64,000 nucleotides of DNA, taken from positions 2,319,815-2,383,814 of the forward strand of contig CAVRIT010000001.1 in the NCBI GenBank assembly GCA_963721345.1, in the 5' to 3' direction. The DNA comes from JACDAN01 sp963721345. Lineage in GTDB: Bacteria > Actinomycetota > Thermoleophilia > Gaiellales > Gaiellaceae. A program made the translations under genes and the position numbers. Below, in pieces: positions 52,224 through 61,658 of the stretch (positions within the stretch are counted from its first letter, which is position 1; every line of letters starts with the position of its first letter). Under the pieces are notes generated by a model, which saw nothing but the letters and a program-made list of their open reading frames with translations, made no database searches and was not told where the DNA came from.

Positions 52224-53014
52224 GAGCCCGGCCGCGCCGTCCGGACGCGGACGAGGCGCCGCGAAGAGATCCCGGCGAGCAGGCTGTCGCCGTCCTTGCG
52301 GGCGCGGAGGAACATGACCATCGAGCCGCCGCGGACAAGCCGGAGGCGCGTGGTCGGCTGGAGCTGGAGCGTCACGAGGCCGTCGACGTTCGTCTTGACC
52401 TCCTGCGGCTGGGTGATCCAGCCGAGCGGGACGCCGGTGACGAGCATCGTCGCGTCACGCACGACGTAGCCGCGCGTGTCCGTCACGCGGAAGCGGCCGG
52501 TGAACGGTGCGCGCGAGCGCAGGACGCTCGGCGAGAACTCGATGCCCGAGATGACGAGGCGATCGGGGTTCTTGACGCTCGTGGCCGGGATCGAGTAGCG
52601 GCCGTCGGCCAGACGCGTGGCACCGGCGGGATGAACGACGGCGCCGGTCGGCTGCGAGTTCGCAGTGTCCGTGCCCGTCGTGTTCCTGGCCGTCACGACG
52701 ACGCGAAGGCGCTTGCCGACGTCGCCGGTCGCCACGCGGTAGATCTTGCCCGTGGCGTTCGCGATGCTGGCGCAGTTCGCGCCTGCGGCGTCACAGGCCT
52801 GCCACTGGTAGGTGAACGTCATCGGGTCGGTCCCCGACCACTCGCCGTCCTTCGCGGCGACGAGCTCCCCGTCCATCGGAGTTCCGACGACTGCCGGAGT
52901 CTCCGTGTTGTTGGGGATGACGTTGGGCTGCGCGTCCGCCATCCCGGCGACCGCAGCGAGTGCCGTCAGCACAGAAGCTGCGCCGGCGGCAAGCATGAGC
53001 TGGACCTTCTTCAC
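52220..53014 (-). CDS. Exported Ig-like repeat protein
   Basis: 264 residues, ATG 53014. Signal peptide (LMLAAGAASVLTALAAVAGM). Residues about 45-125 form an Ig-like module with the signature FTYQWQACDAAGANCASIAN and VGKRLRVVVTARNTTG, common in extracellular actinobacterial proteins. The second half (ISGIEFSPSVLRSRAPFTGR, VTLQLQPTTRLRLV) is another beta domain. Two Cys may form a disulfide. Function unknown. Divergent from the gene at 53134. Confidence 0.75.
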   Translation of the reverse strand: MKKVQLMLAAGAASVLTALAAVAGMADAQPNVIPNNTETPAVVGTPMDGELVAAKDGEWSGTDPMTFTYQWQACDAAGANCASIANATGKIYRVATGDVGKRLRVVVTARNTTGTDTANSQPTGAVVHPAGATRLADGRYSIPATSVKNPDRLVISGIEFSPSVLRSRAPFTGRFRVTDTRGYVVRDATMLVTGVPLGWITQPQEVKTNVDGLVTLQLQPTTRLRLVRGGSMVMFLRARKDGDSLLAGISSRRLVRVRTARPGS

Positions 53015-53133
53015 TTGGTTCCCCCTTTACATCGTTTTCCGATGTTCCTCAGCGTCAGGGATACCCGTGACCGTCGAGATGAATCCGCGAAAGTGGTAAG
53101 GATTCTCTGAATTTCGACGTGAGGAGAGTGGGC

Positions 53134-54142
53134 ATGAGGATCGAGAAGTCTGTAACAGCTATTACATGGATCCCCTCGGAGGCGATCGAGGGGATGCCGA
53201 AGCTGCCGTTCGAGCACGGGATCACGAAGTACGACCAGCCGCCGCCGGATCGACTCGGCGAGGGGGATCTCGAGGGGCTGCGCGACGCCGATCGATTCCG
53301 GGAGGCGAACGAGCTGCGCGCCTGGGTCGAGGTCGACGACGGCAAGATCGTGGACTGCGGCTACTCGGGCGGCGCCCTGGTCGGGACGACACACGTCAAG
53401 ATCGGCCCGAAGACGCTCGCGTTCGCCGGAGTGAAGTACCCGCTGCTCCAGGCCGAGCCCGAGCGCGGCCCCGACTGGGTGAAGTTCGTCCAGAGCGCCG
53501 GCGGCCGGATGGGCCTGCCCGCGCCGCGGCGAGTGCGCGGCAAGCCGTTCTTCCAGATCGCCTCGGCCTCGGCGTGGACGACGCTGCAGCTGATCATCTA
53601 CGCCGACGGGACGGCCAAGCACAAGCTCTCCGGCGCCAGCCCGTTCCCGCGCCACTGGATCTACGGCGACGACGGGAAGCTGACCGAGAAGAGCGGTGAG
53701 ATCGACTTCGAGCGCTGGTGGCGCGAGTCGTACGGACCGAACATGCCGTGGGGCGGGGAGGACTCTCCGGCGGTCACCGCCGCCGCGGAGAGCGAGCTCG
53801 AGCGCGAGCTCTCGCGGCTGATCATGGGCGACGCCGCCTCGCTTCAGCGTCGCGAGCTGAAGGAGGGCGAGGCGCTCGTCGAGCAGGACTCGCCGGGAAC
53901 GGACCTCTATCTCCTCCTCGACGGGATGCTCGACGTCGAGGTCGACGGCGAGATCGTCGCCGAGGTCGGCCCGGGCGCGATCCTCGGCATCCGCGCCTCG
54001 CTCGAGGGCGGGATACGGACGGCGACGCTCCGCGCCGCGACGCGCTGCCGGGTCGTGGTGCTGCCGCAGGAGCTCGTCGACCAGTCCGAAATGGTCGCGA
54101 TCGCCGCAGGGCCAGCGCCGCGAGCAGGGCGAGGCGGACTAG
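53134..54142 (+). CDS. Protein with unknown N-terminal domain and C-terminal cyclic nucleotide-binding domain, one frame break
   Basis: ATG 53134 with AGGAG eight bases upstream. The first 200 residues are unrecognised (LPFEHGITKYDQPPPDRLGE, VEVDDGKIVDCGYSGGALVG, ASAWTTLQLIIYADGTAKHK). A CNBD follows from about residue 225 (LKEGEALVEQDSPGTDLYLL, LDGMLDVEVDGEIVAEVGPG, ILGIRASLEGGIRTATLRAA). Removing one G of the GGG at about 54108 gives a natural end, AGQRREQGEAD, at 54142; otherwise the frame runs into the opposite gene. The glycine-leucine replacement of the usual FGE in the phosphate cassette suggests altered ligand binding. Confidence 0.78.
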
Positions 54143-55414
54143 GGACCCGCGAGCGTCGGCCCGATCGGCAGCCACTCGCGCGGGAAGTTCTTGCCGCGCG
54201 GCACCGCACCGCGCAGCAGCGCCCGCAGCCCCTCGGTCTTGTCGCGCTTGACGCCTCGCACGAGATCGAGCTGGCGCTTCCGCACCGACGCCGCGAGCGT
54301 CTGGAACTCGTAGAACGCCGGCTTGCGCCGCCCACCCGACGACGACGAAACCGGACTGCCAGCCGGTCTCCCGCGCCTCGTCCCGCGCCAGGAACCACAT
54401 CAGCAGGTCGATCCGCGGGTTGCGGCGGGCGATGCCGTACGCCTCGCGCAGGTAGCGCGCCTGCTGCTCCCAGCCGACGCCGAACACGCGGTCCGGCGGG
54501 CTCGTCTCGTAGCCGTACTCGGTGATCCAGATCGGCTTCTGCCCGTAGAGCTTCGTCACCTCGTCGATCAGCTTCTGGATGTTGCCGAGCGTGATCGCGC
54601 GCTTGTTCCCGGGCTGCGCGCCGGGCGCGAGCCGCGGGTCGCCGGCGTACGGGTGGTGGGCGTAGGCGTCGAACTCGCGCATCCCGGCCGCCTTCGCCGC
54701 GCGCAGGAAGCCGATCGGCGCGACCGACGGCCGCTTCGTCCCCGGCGCGTTGTTGCCGCGCGCCGTCGTCACGCCGCACGCGACGCGCTGACCGCGAAGC
54801 AGCGTCAGGTGGATCCCGTCGTAGACCGCGTTGCAGATCCGCGCGTAGGCCCAGGCGCTGTGGATCGACCACTTCCCGCCGAGCCGCCGCCACTGCGGCT
54901 TCAGCCCGAGCGGGATGTTCGGCTCGTTCCAGGCCGTCCAGAGAGACACCCGCGGCAAGACGACTCCGTCCGCACGCCGGTACGCGCCGCTGTAGCGCAG
55001 CCCGGCGGCGTACGCGAACTCCTTCAGCCGCGTGAAGTTCTGCGGCGCGACGTTCGCCGGCTGGTGGAGGTTCGCCCAGGACGGCGTCCCGAAGATCGTG
55101 AACAGGACGCTGACGCCACGGCCCGTCGCCGTCATCACCGCATTGTCGTAGAGCCGCCAGTCGTAGGCCGGATCCGCCGGATCGGCGCCGTTCTCCGGAC
55201 GCTCCGCCGCGGCGACGCCGAACGGCCCGCCCCAGCCGAGCATGATCCGGACGACCTGCGGGCGGAGCGTGCCGAGCGTCCGGCCGAACCGCGCCTGGTC
55301 GCCGAGGGCCTCCTGGGTGTCGACGACCCCGATCTGAAGCCACGTCGAGGCGCTCGCGGGTGTGGCAAGCACGCTCGCGACGATCAGTGCGGCGACCGAC
55401 GCACGGCGCATCAC
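54139..55414 (-). CDS. Exported glycoside hydrolase (GH-A clan, GH39/cellulase-like), one frame break
   Basis: ATG 55414, signal peptide ending near ATPASAS. TIM-barrel features: VVRIMLGWGGPFG, YDNAVMTATGRGVSVLFTIF, WTAWNEPN with the acid/base Glu, FDAYAHHPY and PIWITEYGYETSP with the nucleophile Glu, then IDLLMWFLARDE. At about 54333-54340, in GGGTGGGCGG, the frame must change to continue ...RRKPAFYEFQTLAA and end LPIGPTLAGP at 54139. About 425 residues. Carbohydrate substrate unknown. Its stop codon overlaps that of the converging CNBD gene in the four bases CTAG. Confidence 0.85.
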
Positions 55415-55495
55415 GAAGACCGTATCGGGTTCTTGTTAGGGCAACTTGAAAGCGGGTAGGGGATCAAAGAGGTAATCGAGAAAGGGGTTGTTTTC

Positions 55496-55963
55496 ATGGC
55501 AGAGGTCAAGCAGTCGATCGAGGTCGACGTTCCGGTCTCGACGGCGTACAACCAGTGGACACAGTTCGAGGAGTTTCCGCAGTTCATGGACAACGTCGAG
55601 TCCGTGCGGCAGCTCGACGACGGCCACCTGCAGTGGATCGTCGAGGCGGCCGGCAACCGCGAGGAGTGGACGGCGGAGATCACCCACCAGGAGCCCGACC
55701 AGGTGATCGGGTGGCGTTCGATCGCCGGCAAGGGAACGACCGGCGAGGTCCGGTTCGAGCCGCTCGGCGAAATGCGCACTCGCGTCGACGTGACGATGTC
55801 GTGGGAGCCGGAGGGCATCACGGAAACGCTCGCCTCGAAGGTCGGCGCCGACAGCGGCATCGTCGAGCAGGATCTCGAGCGCTTCAAGCAGCTCGTCGAG
55901 AACCGCGGCCAGGAGTCCGGCGCGTGGCGCGGCGAGATCGTCCAGGGCGAGAAGGTCGACTGA
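55496..55963 (+). CDS. SRPBCC/cyclase-family protein
   Basis: 155 residues, ATG 55496. START-like fold of the SRPBCC clan: VKQSIEVDVPVSTAYNQWTQ, FEEFPQFMDNVESVRQLDDG, TAEITHQEPDQVIGWRSIAG, VRFEPLGEMRTRVDVTMSWE. These small proteins often carry hydrophobic ligands; annotated as cyclase/dehydrase. Followed by an overlapping small gene. Confidence 0.9.
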   Translation: MAEVKQSIEVDVPVSTAYNQWTQFEEFPQFMDNVESVRQLDDGHLQWIVEAAGNREEWTAEITHQEPDQVIGWRSIAGKGTTGEVRFEPLGEMRTRVDVTMSWEPEGITETLASKVGADSGIVEQDLERFKQLVENRGQESGAWRGEIVQGEKVD

Positions 55964-56346
55964 TGGGTCTCGCCGACATGCTCCAGGACGAAGGAACGCG
56001 CGAGAAGCTGAAGGACTTCGCGCAGCGCTACGACAAGGGCGCGCCGTGGGAGGGAATCTCCGACGACGAGGCCCGCGAGCAGCACGACAAGGTCGCGGCG
56101 CAGCTCGACGACAACGAGTACGAGGAGTCCGCTAGAGCGTCGTTCGAGCAGCTCGATCCCGAGCAGCGGCGTGAGGCCGCGCGCTCGCTCGAGCTCGGCG
56201 AGACGGACGATCCCCAGGAGCTCGCGAAGGCAACCGCGCGGGTTCACAAGGAGAAGCCGGACATGCTCGGGGAGCTGATGAGCAACCCGGCGCTCAAGGG
56301 CGTCGTCGCCGGCATCGCCGCGCAGGCGGCGAAGAAGTTCCTCTAG
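55963..56346 (+). CDS. Hypothetical helical protein, 127 residues
   Basis: ATG 55963 in a TGATG overlap with the SRPBCC gene. Highly charged helical protein: REKLKDFAQRYDKGAPWEGI, DDEAREQHDKVAAQLDDNEY, SFEQLDPEQRREAARSLELG, with a C-terminal VVAGIAAQAAKKFL amphipathic helix. The SxxFxxLxPEQR motif is seen in small actinobacterial proteins of unknown function. Probably acts with the SRPBCC protein. Confidence 0.75.
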   Translation: MGLADMLQDEGTREKLKDFAQRYDKGAPWEGISDDEAREQHDKVAAQLDDNEYEESARASFEQLDPEQRREAARSLELGETDDPQELAKATARVHKEKPDMLGELMSNPALKGVVAGIAAQAAKKFL

Positions 56347-56350
56347 ATCG

Positions 56351-57011
56351 CTAGATGCGTGATTCCGGCGGGTGGGCCATGACCGGCTCGCCCGCCGGCC
56401 GCATCCACATCAGCACCGACACGAGGACCGTCCAGAGCGGCAGGCCGAGCAGCAGGCCGGCCCAGCCGATCGGCGGGATCAGCAGCCAGAGCGCGAGGAC
56501 GAGGCTGACCCAGCCGAGCCATCGCGGCAGGACGCCGGTGCGGAGGAAGATCAGCCCCGCGGAGGCGATGAGGACCGCCGAGGTGAACTCTGCGCCGAGG
56601 AAGAACATGTCGCCGAGGTTGGTGAGCGCGAGCACGGCGTCGCCCCTCAGGCTGTCCGTCGAGAGCGCCGCCGCCATGTCCGGCGTCGGGATCAGCAGGA
56701 TCGAGAGCCCCGCAGCGACCCCGGCGCCGTAGGCCAGGCCCGTGAGGAAGCCCGGCATGCCTTCCGCTTCCAGGAGGCGGACGCGCAGCGCGGCGAGGAA
56801 GACGAAGAAGAACAGGGCGCCGTACATGAAGACCGAGCCGCCGGCCAGGATCGAGTTCGTCGCTGTCCTGGAGCCAGGCGAGCACCTCGGCGGCGCCTGC
56901 GTCGTCGTCCGGGATCGAGCTGGACTCGTGGATCAGCGTCCCGATCACCCAGAGGGCGACGGCGACGACTCCGGAGAGTGCAGCGAGTCTTTCCCAGCCC
57001 CAGCGCATCAC
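56351..57011 (-). CDS. Multi-pass membrane protein, tandem paralogue B, one frame break
   Basis: GTG 57011 overlaps the stop of the upstream paralogue. Frame one gives RWGWERLAALSGVVAVALWV and IGTLIHESSSIPDD to about 56855, then another frame continues from SVFMYGALFFFVFLAALRVR to 56351. About 220 residues with six hydrophobic segments (LAYGAGVAAGLSILLIPTPD, LGDMFFLGAEFTSAVLIASA, LPRWLGWVSLVLALWLLIPP). Family resembles DUF4386/DUF998-type membrane proteins but this is not certain. Homologous along its length to the next gene. Confidence 0.72.
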
Positions 57012-57638
57012 GGCGCGGACTGTACGGCGGGCGTCGGACGGTAGAGCAGCACCGACATCGCCACGACCCAGACCGGGATCCCGAGGACGAGCCCGAAGAA
57101 CGAAACCGGCGGGATCGCAAGGACGAGCGCCACCACGAGGCTGAGGTAGGCAGCCCAGCGCGGCAGCGCCCCGAAGCGCAGGATCGCGAGCGCCGTCGCG
57201 ACGAGCATCGGGATCGCGAAGAGCGCCGCGCCGCCGAAGAACGCGTCGCCCATGCGCACCAGCGCGTCGACCGACGTGTCGGATGTGTTCTCGTGGTCGA
57301 ACGCGGCCTGGGCGTGGGGGAGGTAGGTCGCCATCAGGAAGACGGAGGTCGCGACGCCGCTCCCGAATGCGAGCGTCGACAGCCGTCCCGTGGCGCCCTC
57401 GGCGGCGTAGAGCGCCGACCGCAGGCTGCCGAGCATCCAGAGGAAGAAGAGCGATGCCGAAGCCGAAGACGATCGCGCCGGCCAGGATCGACGAGTCGTT
57501 CTCGACGACCCAGGCGACGAACGCGGCGGAGTCCTTCCCGTCGGGCCGGTCGTCCTTCTCGAGCAGGAACGTCCCGAGGACCCAGAGCGCGACGGCCACG
57601 ATGCCGGTCAGCGGCGCGTAGCGCTCCCAGCTCCTCAC
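57008..57638 (-). CDS. Multi-pass membrane protein, tandem paralogue A, one frame break
   Basis: GTG 57638. N-terminus SWERYAPLTGIVAVALWVLG, TFLLEKDDRPDGKDSAAFVA to about 57455, then a second frame from LGSLRSALYAAEGATGRLST to 57008. About 210 residues, six hydrophobic segments (MGDAFFGGAALFAIPMLVAT, LPRWAAYLSLVVALVLAIPP). Same architecture and motifs (LPRWxxYLSLVLAL.PP) as paralogue B, so a tandem duplication. Both carry a break near residue 60. Confidence 0.72.
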
Positions 57639-57648
57639 GTGCGAAACG

Positions 57649-58454
57649 CTATTTGACGTCTCGGACGTGCAATTCCCGCTCGAGCTCGTCCAGCGCGGAG
57701 CGCAGCATCGAGATCCGCTCGGCGACGGGCGCGACGTCCTGCTCGCCGGGCAGCGGCTGGCGCCGATGGAGCTCACGCGCCTCCTCCATCGAATTGAGCA
57801 CGATCGCGATGAAGACGTTGATCACGACGAACGCCGCGACAGGATGAAGCTGACGAAGAAGATCCACGACCAGGGGTGGATCTCCATCGCCTCCTCCATG
57901 TAGACGGGGAAGTCCTCGAGCGTCAGCATCACGAAGAGGGTCAGCATCGCGTCGCCGATCGTGCCCCACTGCTCGGGGATCTCGTCGCCGAAGAGCTGCC
58001 AGCCGACCATCCCGTAGATGAACAGGATCAGTGTGGTGAGGATCGCCATCGAGGCGAGCGGCGGCAGGCTGCGGATCACCGCGGTGATCAGGATCCGGAC
58101 GTCGGGCAGGAGATGGACGACGCGGACGATCCGCGCGAGGCGCGCGAGCCGGAGGACGGTCGAGTTGTTCTGGAGCCCAGGCACGAACGCGAGCCCGACG
58201 GCGAGGAAGTCGAAGACGTTCCAGCCCTCGCGGAAGAACTCCCACGGGCGGGGCAGGTACGACGCGACCCGCAGCGTGATCTCCACGACGAAGAACGCGA
58301 GGAAGAGCGCGTTCAGGAGGTCGAGCGCGTCTCCGTACTCGCTCTCGATCCCCGGGTAGGTCTGGAGCCCGAGCACGACCGCGTTCGCGAGGATCACCGC
58401 GATGACGGCGCCGGTGAACACGGAGGAGTCGACGAAGCGGCGGAGCGACGCCAT
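57649..58454 (-). CDS. Voltage-gated ion channel (bacterial Nav/NaChBac type), one frame break
   Basis: ATG 58454. Six-helix channel subunit. S4 has arginines at every third position (VLRLARLARIVRVVHLLPDV). The pore filter region reads FVMLTLEDFPVYMEEAMEIH, placing TLED where NaChBac has TLES. S6 continues after a shift at about 57845 as FVVINVFIAIVLNSMEEARE, followed by a C-terminal coiled coil (ISMLRSALDELERELHV) to 57649. About 268 residues. A homotetrameric sodium- or calcium-selective channel is expected. Confidence 0.85.
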
Positions 58455-58476
58455 GCCGCCGCAGATTAGGGACAGG

Positions 58477-58716
58477 CTAGGTCGTCAGGCCGCGGCGGTC
58501 GCGCTCGGCGATCCACATCGCGAAGCGGCCGGGCGTGGTCGCGAGCCACTCCGTCAGCTGCGAGTCGAAGGCCGCGATCTCGGTCCGGAAGGGGAAGAGC
58601 CGGAAGCTGTGCAGTTGGTCGGCGTCGCAGACGTGGGTCCAGACATCAGCGCTGGTCACCGAGGCTCCGCAGTCGATGCAGGGGAAGTGGGAGGGGGCCG
58701 GGAGGGCGTTGTACAT
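58477..58716 (-). CDS. Small putative zinc-binding protein, 79 residues
   Basis: ATG 58716. Begins MYNALPAPSHFPCIDCGASV and TSADVWTHVCDADQLHSF; the Cys-x2-Cys and His-x1-Cys arrangement could bind zinc. The rest is helical with several aromatic residues. Family unrecognised. The preceding open frame up to 58824 is less typical. Confidence 0.5.
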   Translation of the reverse strand: MYNALPAPSHFPCIDCGASVTSADVWTHVCDADQLHSFRLFPFRTEIAAFDSQLTEWLATTPGRFAMWIAERDRRGLTT

Positions 58717-58836
58717 GGCTACGTGTTGAAACGAGCGCGCCCGTCCGAGGTTGGCGAGGAAAGGGTCAAGCTTTCGTAAGAAGTTTGAGCCGGCGGGCCG
58801 CTGCGGCCCGCCGGCTCGGATCATGCGCCGTCTCGG

Positions 58837-59321
58837 CTAGCTGCTGGCCATCCCGGCCATCTCCGCCTGCCACTGCTCGGCGCGCTTCTCCATCTCCTCG
58901 GGAGACACGTCCTCGACGTGGGTCATGATCGTCCAGGAGTGGCCGAACGGGTCCTGGACGGACGCCATCCGGTCGCCCCAGAACATCGTGTCGGGCTCCA
59001 TCAGCGACGTCGCGCCGGCATCGACGGCCTGCTTGTAGAGCGAGTCGTTGTCCTCGACGTAGAGCATGATGCTGACGCTCGTGCCGCCGAGCTCCTTCGG
59101 CGGCGTCGTGCTCGCCTGGGGGAACGGGTCGGAGAGCATCACAACGGAATCGCCGATCTGGAGCTCCGCGTGCATGATCGAGCCGCCGGGCCCGGGCATG
59201 CGGAACCCGCTCCTCGGCGCCGAACGCGCGCTGGTAGAAGTCGATCGCCGTCGAAGCGCTCCTCGACGGCGAGGTAGGGCTGATGGTGCTGGTAGCCCTC
59301 GGGGACGGGCTGTACCGCCAT
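58837..59321 (-). CDS. PhnB-like VOC-family protein, two frame breaks
   Basis: ATG 59321 with AGGAGG upstream. N-terminal MAVQPVPEGYQHHQPYLAVE, then after a shift at about 59245-59262 AIDFYQRAFGAEER, then after a second shift at about 59205-59210 MPGPGGSIMHAELQIGDSVV to the end (QDPFGHSWTIMTHVEDVSPE, EMEKRAEQW). About 160 residues. The HAELQIGDS...WGDRMASVQDPFGHSW pattern is that of PhnB/glyoxalase-like proteins. The breaks are probably sequence errors. Confidence 0.82.
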
Positions 59322-59395
59322 CGTCCTCACCTCCTGCGGCTTGGGGTCGCTTCGAGCCTAGCGCGTTTCGTTGTGCGGCTTTGCCGAAGTTGCCA

Positions 59396-59411
59396 ATACC
59401 TCATCAGGTAT
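59396..59411. promoter_or_regulatory. Perfect inverted repeat at the toxin-antitoxin start
   Basis: ATACCT-CATC-AGGTAT, six-base arms with a four-base spacer, overlapping the first possible ATG (59410) of the HTH gene. Typical position for an autoregulatory operator of an XRE-type antitoxin; it also favours ATG 59422 as the real start. Confidence 0.65.
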
Positions 59412-59421
59412 GATCCACCAC

Positions 59422-59739
59422 ATGGTTGCGTGGGCAATCCTCCAAGAGGCCCGTCGTCGAGCCAAGCTGACGCAACAGGACCTGGCCGAGGCCGCCGGAA
59501 AGCCGCAGTCCACAATCGCCAAGATCGAGCGTGGGCGTCGCGATCCAAGCCTGACGACGCTTCAACAGCTAGTGCGAGCGGCCGGTTTCGACCTCCGGCT
59601 CCAGCTTGTCCCACGCGACGAGCACGACGGGCAGCTGATCGACGCCACGCTTGCGCTGTCCCCAGAGGAGCGTCTCGCCACGCTCGAGGAGCAGGCCGAG
59701 GCATTTGCCGACGTGCGGGTTTCGCGTGCCGGGCGATAA
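59422..59739 (+). CDS. XRE-family HTH antitoxin-like protein
   Basis: 105 residues from ATG 59422 (ATG 59410 also possible). HTH: AWAILQEARRRAKLTQQDLA, EAAGKPQSTIAKIERGRRDP, followed by LQQLVRAAGFDLRLQLV and an acidic helical tail (LSPEERLATLEEQAEAFADV). Overlaps the nucleotidyltransferase gene by 14 bases. This order (HTH then nucleotidyltransferase) matches AbiE/MenA-type toxin-antitoxin pairs. Confidence 0.82.
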   Translation: MVAWAILQEARRRAKLTQQDLAEAAGKPQSTIAKIERGRRDPSLTTLQQLVRAAGFDLRLQLVPRDEHDGQLIDATLALSPEERLATLEEQAEAFADVRVSRAGR

Positions 59740-60271
59740 GGGTCTTCCGAGGCCGCCCGCCTTCCGTCCACGGGCGATCCTCGGTGTCCTCGAGCAACAT
59801 CAAGTCAAGTACGTCGTCATCGGGGGCATCGGCGCTCGCATCTGGGGCTCACCGCGAAACACCGACGACCTCGACGTCTGCCCAGCCGAGACGCGGGCGA
59901 ACAAACGCCGGCTGGCCGCGGCGCTCACCGAGCTCGGAGCTCGGCTCCGTCCTCCCGGACTCGAGGAGCAGGGGTTCGCCCCGCCAGGCGGCTGGGATGA
60001 ACGGAGCTTTGACTCGATGGTCTCGCTTGCGCTGACCACCGAGCTTGGTTGGGTCGACGTCTGGTTCCGTCCTGATGGCACCGAGGGCTACGGCGATCTC
60101 ATCCGTGAGGCGAGCGACGCGTCGATCGGCGAGCTGACGGTCAAGGTCGCTGACCTTAAGGACATCATCCGCTCGAAGGCCGCCGCCGGGCGCAACAAGG
60201 ATCTCGGCGCCCTCGACCACCTGCGCGAGCTAGAGCGTCGGCGCGCCGAGCTGGACGGAACGACGCCCTGA
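59726..60271 (+). CDS. Nucleotidyltransferase toxin (AbiEii/MNT-like)
   Basis: 181 residues, GTG 59726. DNA polymerase beta-like nucleotidyltransferase core: YVVIGGIGARIWGSPRNTDD with DLDV, giving the GG...GSxR...TDDLD signature and two catalytic Asp residues. Downstream VKVADLKDIIRSKAAAGRNK, DLGALDHLRELERRRAEL is the usual helical end. Such toxins add nucleotides to tRNA ends or other targets. Paired with the upstream HTH gene. Confidence 0.82.
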   Translation: MPGDKGLPRPPAFRPRAILGVLEQHQVKYVVIGGIGARIWGSPRNTDDLDVCPAETRANKRRLAAALTELGARLRPPGLEEQGFAPPGGWDERSFDSMVSLALTTELGWVDVWFRPDGTEGYGDLIREASDASIGELTVKVADLKDIIRSKAAAGRNKDLGALDHLRELERRRAELDGTTP

Positions 60272-60277
60272 AGTGTC

Positions 60278-61658
60278 CTACGCGGGCGTCGGCAGGCCTT
60301 CGATGGCGGCGCAGCGCCCGCTCGATCTCGGCCTCGTCCAGCGCGACGTCCTCGAGCTCGCCCGCGAAGTACTTGTCGTAGGCGGCCATGTCGAAGTGGC
60401 CGTGGCCGGAGAGGTTGAAGAGGATCGTGCGCTCCTCGCCCGCCTCGTCGGCCGCCTGCGCCGTCGTGATCGCGCCGTGGATCGCGTGCGCCGCCTCGGG
60501 CGCCGGGATGATCCCCTCGTGCCGCGCGAACTCGACGGCTGAGGCGAAGCAGTCGTTCTGGAGGTAGGCCTCGGCGCGGATCAGATCGTCGCGCACGAGC
60601 TGCGAGATCAGCGGCGCGACGCCGTGGTAGCGCAGCCCGCCGGCGTGGATCGGCTCCGGGATGAAGTCGTGGCCGAGCGTGTGCATCGGCACGAGCGGCG
60701 TCAGCTTCGACGTGTCGCCGAAGTCGTAGGCGAAGACGCCGCGCGTCAGCGTCGGGCAGGCCGCCGGCTCGCAGGCGAGCACGTCGATCTCGCGGCCGGC
60801 GATCTTCTCGCGGATGAACGGGAAGGCGAGCCCGGCGAAGTTCGAGCCGCCGCCGACGCAGCCGACGACGACGTCCGGGAACGCGTCCGCCAGCTCCATC
60901 TGCGCGATCGCCTCCTGGCCGATCACGGTCTGGTGCAGCAGGACGTGGTTGAGCACGCAGCCGAGCGAGTACGCGGTGTCCTCGCGCTCGGCGGCGTCCT
61001 CGACCGCCTCCGAGATCGCGATCCCGAGGCTGCCGGGCGAGTCGGGATGCTGCTCGAGGATGGCCCGCCCGACCTCCGTGTCCTCCGAGGGGCTGGCGAC
61101 GATCGTCGCGCCCCAGGCCTGGATCAGCGAGCGCCGGTACGGCTTCTGCTCGTACGAGATCTTGACCATGTAGACCTTGCACTCGAGCCCGAAGAGCGTG
61201 CAGGCGAAGGCGAGCGCGCTGCCCCACTGGCCGGCGCCGGTCTCGGTCGCGAGGCGCGTGCGGCCCTCCTTCGCGTTGTAGAACGCCTGGGCGACGGCCG
61301 TGTTCGGCTTGTGGCTGCCCGGCGGGCTGACGCCCTCGTACTTGTAGAAGATGCGCGAGCGCGTGCCGAGCGCCCGCTCGAGCCGGTGCGCGCGGAAGAG
61401 CGGCGTCGGCCGCCAGAGGCGGTAGATGTCGAGCACCTCGTCGGGGATCGCGATCTCGGCGTCCTCGCTGACCTCCTGCTGGATCAGCTCCATCGGGAAG
61501 AGCGGCGCGAGGTCGTCCGGCCCGACCGGCTGCCCCGTGCCCGGGTGCAGCACCGGCTGCATCGGCGTCGGCAGGTCGGCGCGGATGTTGTACCAGCGCC
61601 GCGGGAGCTCTGATTCGTCGAGCAGGAACTTCGTCTGCTGTGTCTTTGTTTGCGCCAT
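60278..61658 (-). CDS. TrpB2-like tryptophan synthase beta chain, one frame break at the C-terminus
   Basis: ATG 61658. Fold-type II PLP enzyme of the TrpB2 group: N-terminal RRWYNIRADLPTPMQPVLHP, PLP lysine in PPGSHKPNTAVAQAFYN, ETGAGQWGSALAFACTLFGL, glycine loop VVGCVGGGSNFAGLAFPFIR and the late NLSGHGHFDMAAYDKYF. A one-base insertion at about 60320 diverts the end; corrected, it closes IEGLPTPA at 60278. About 459 residues. TrpB2 acts without TrpA, making tryptophan from indole and serine (or salvaging indole). No trp gene is nearby. Confidence 0.92.
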
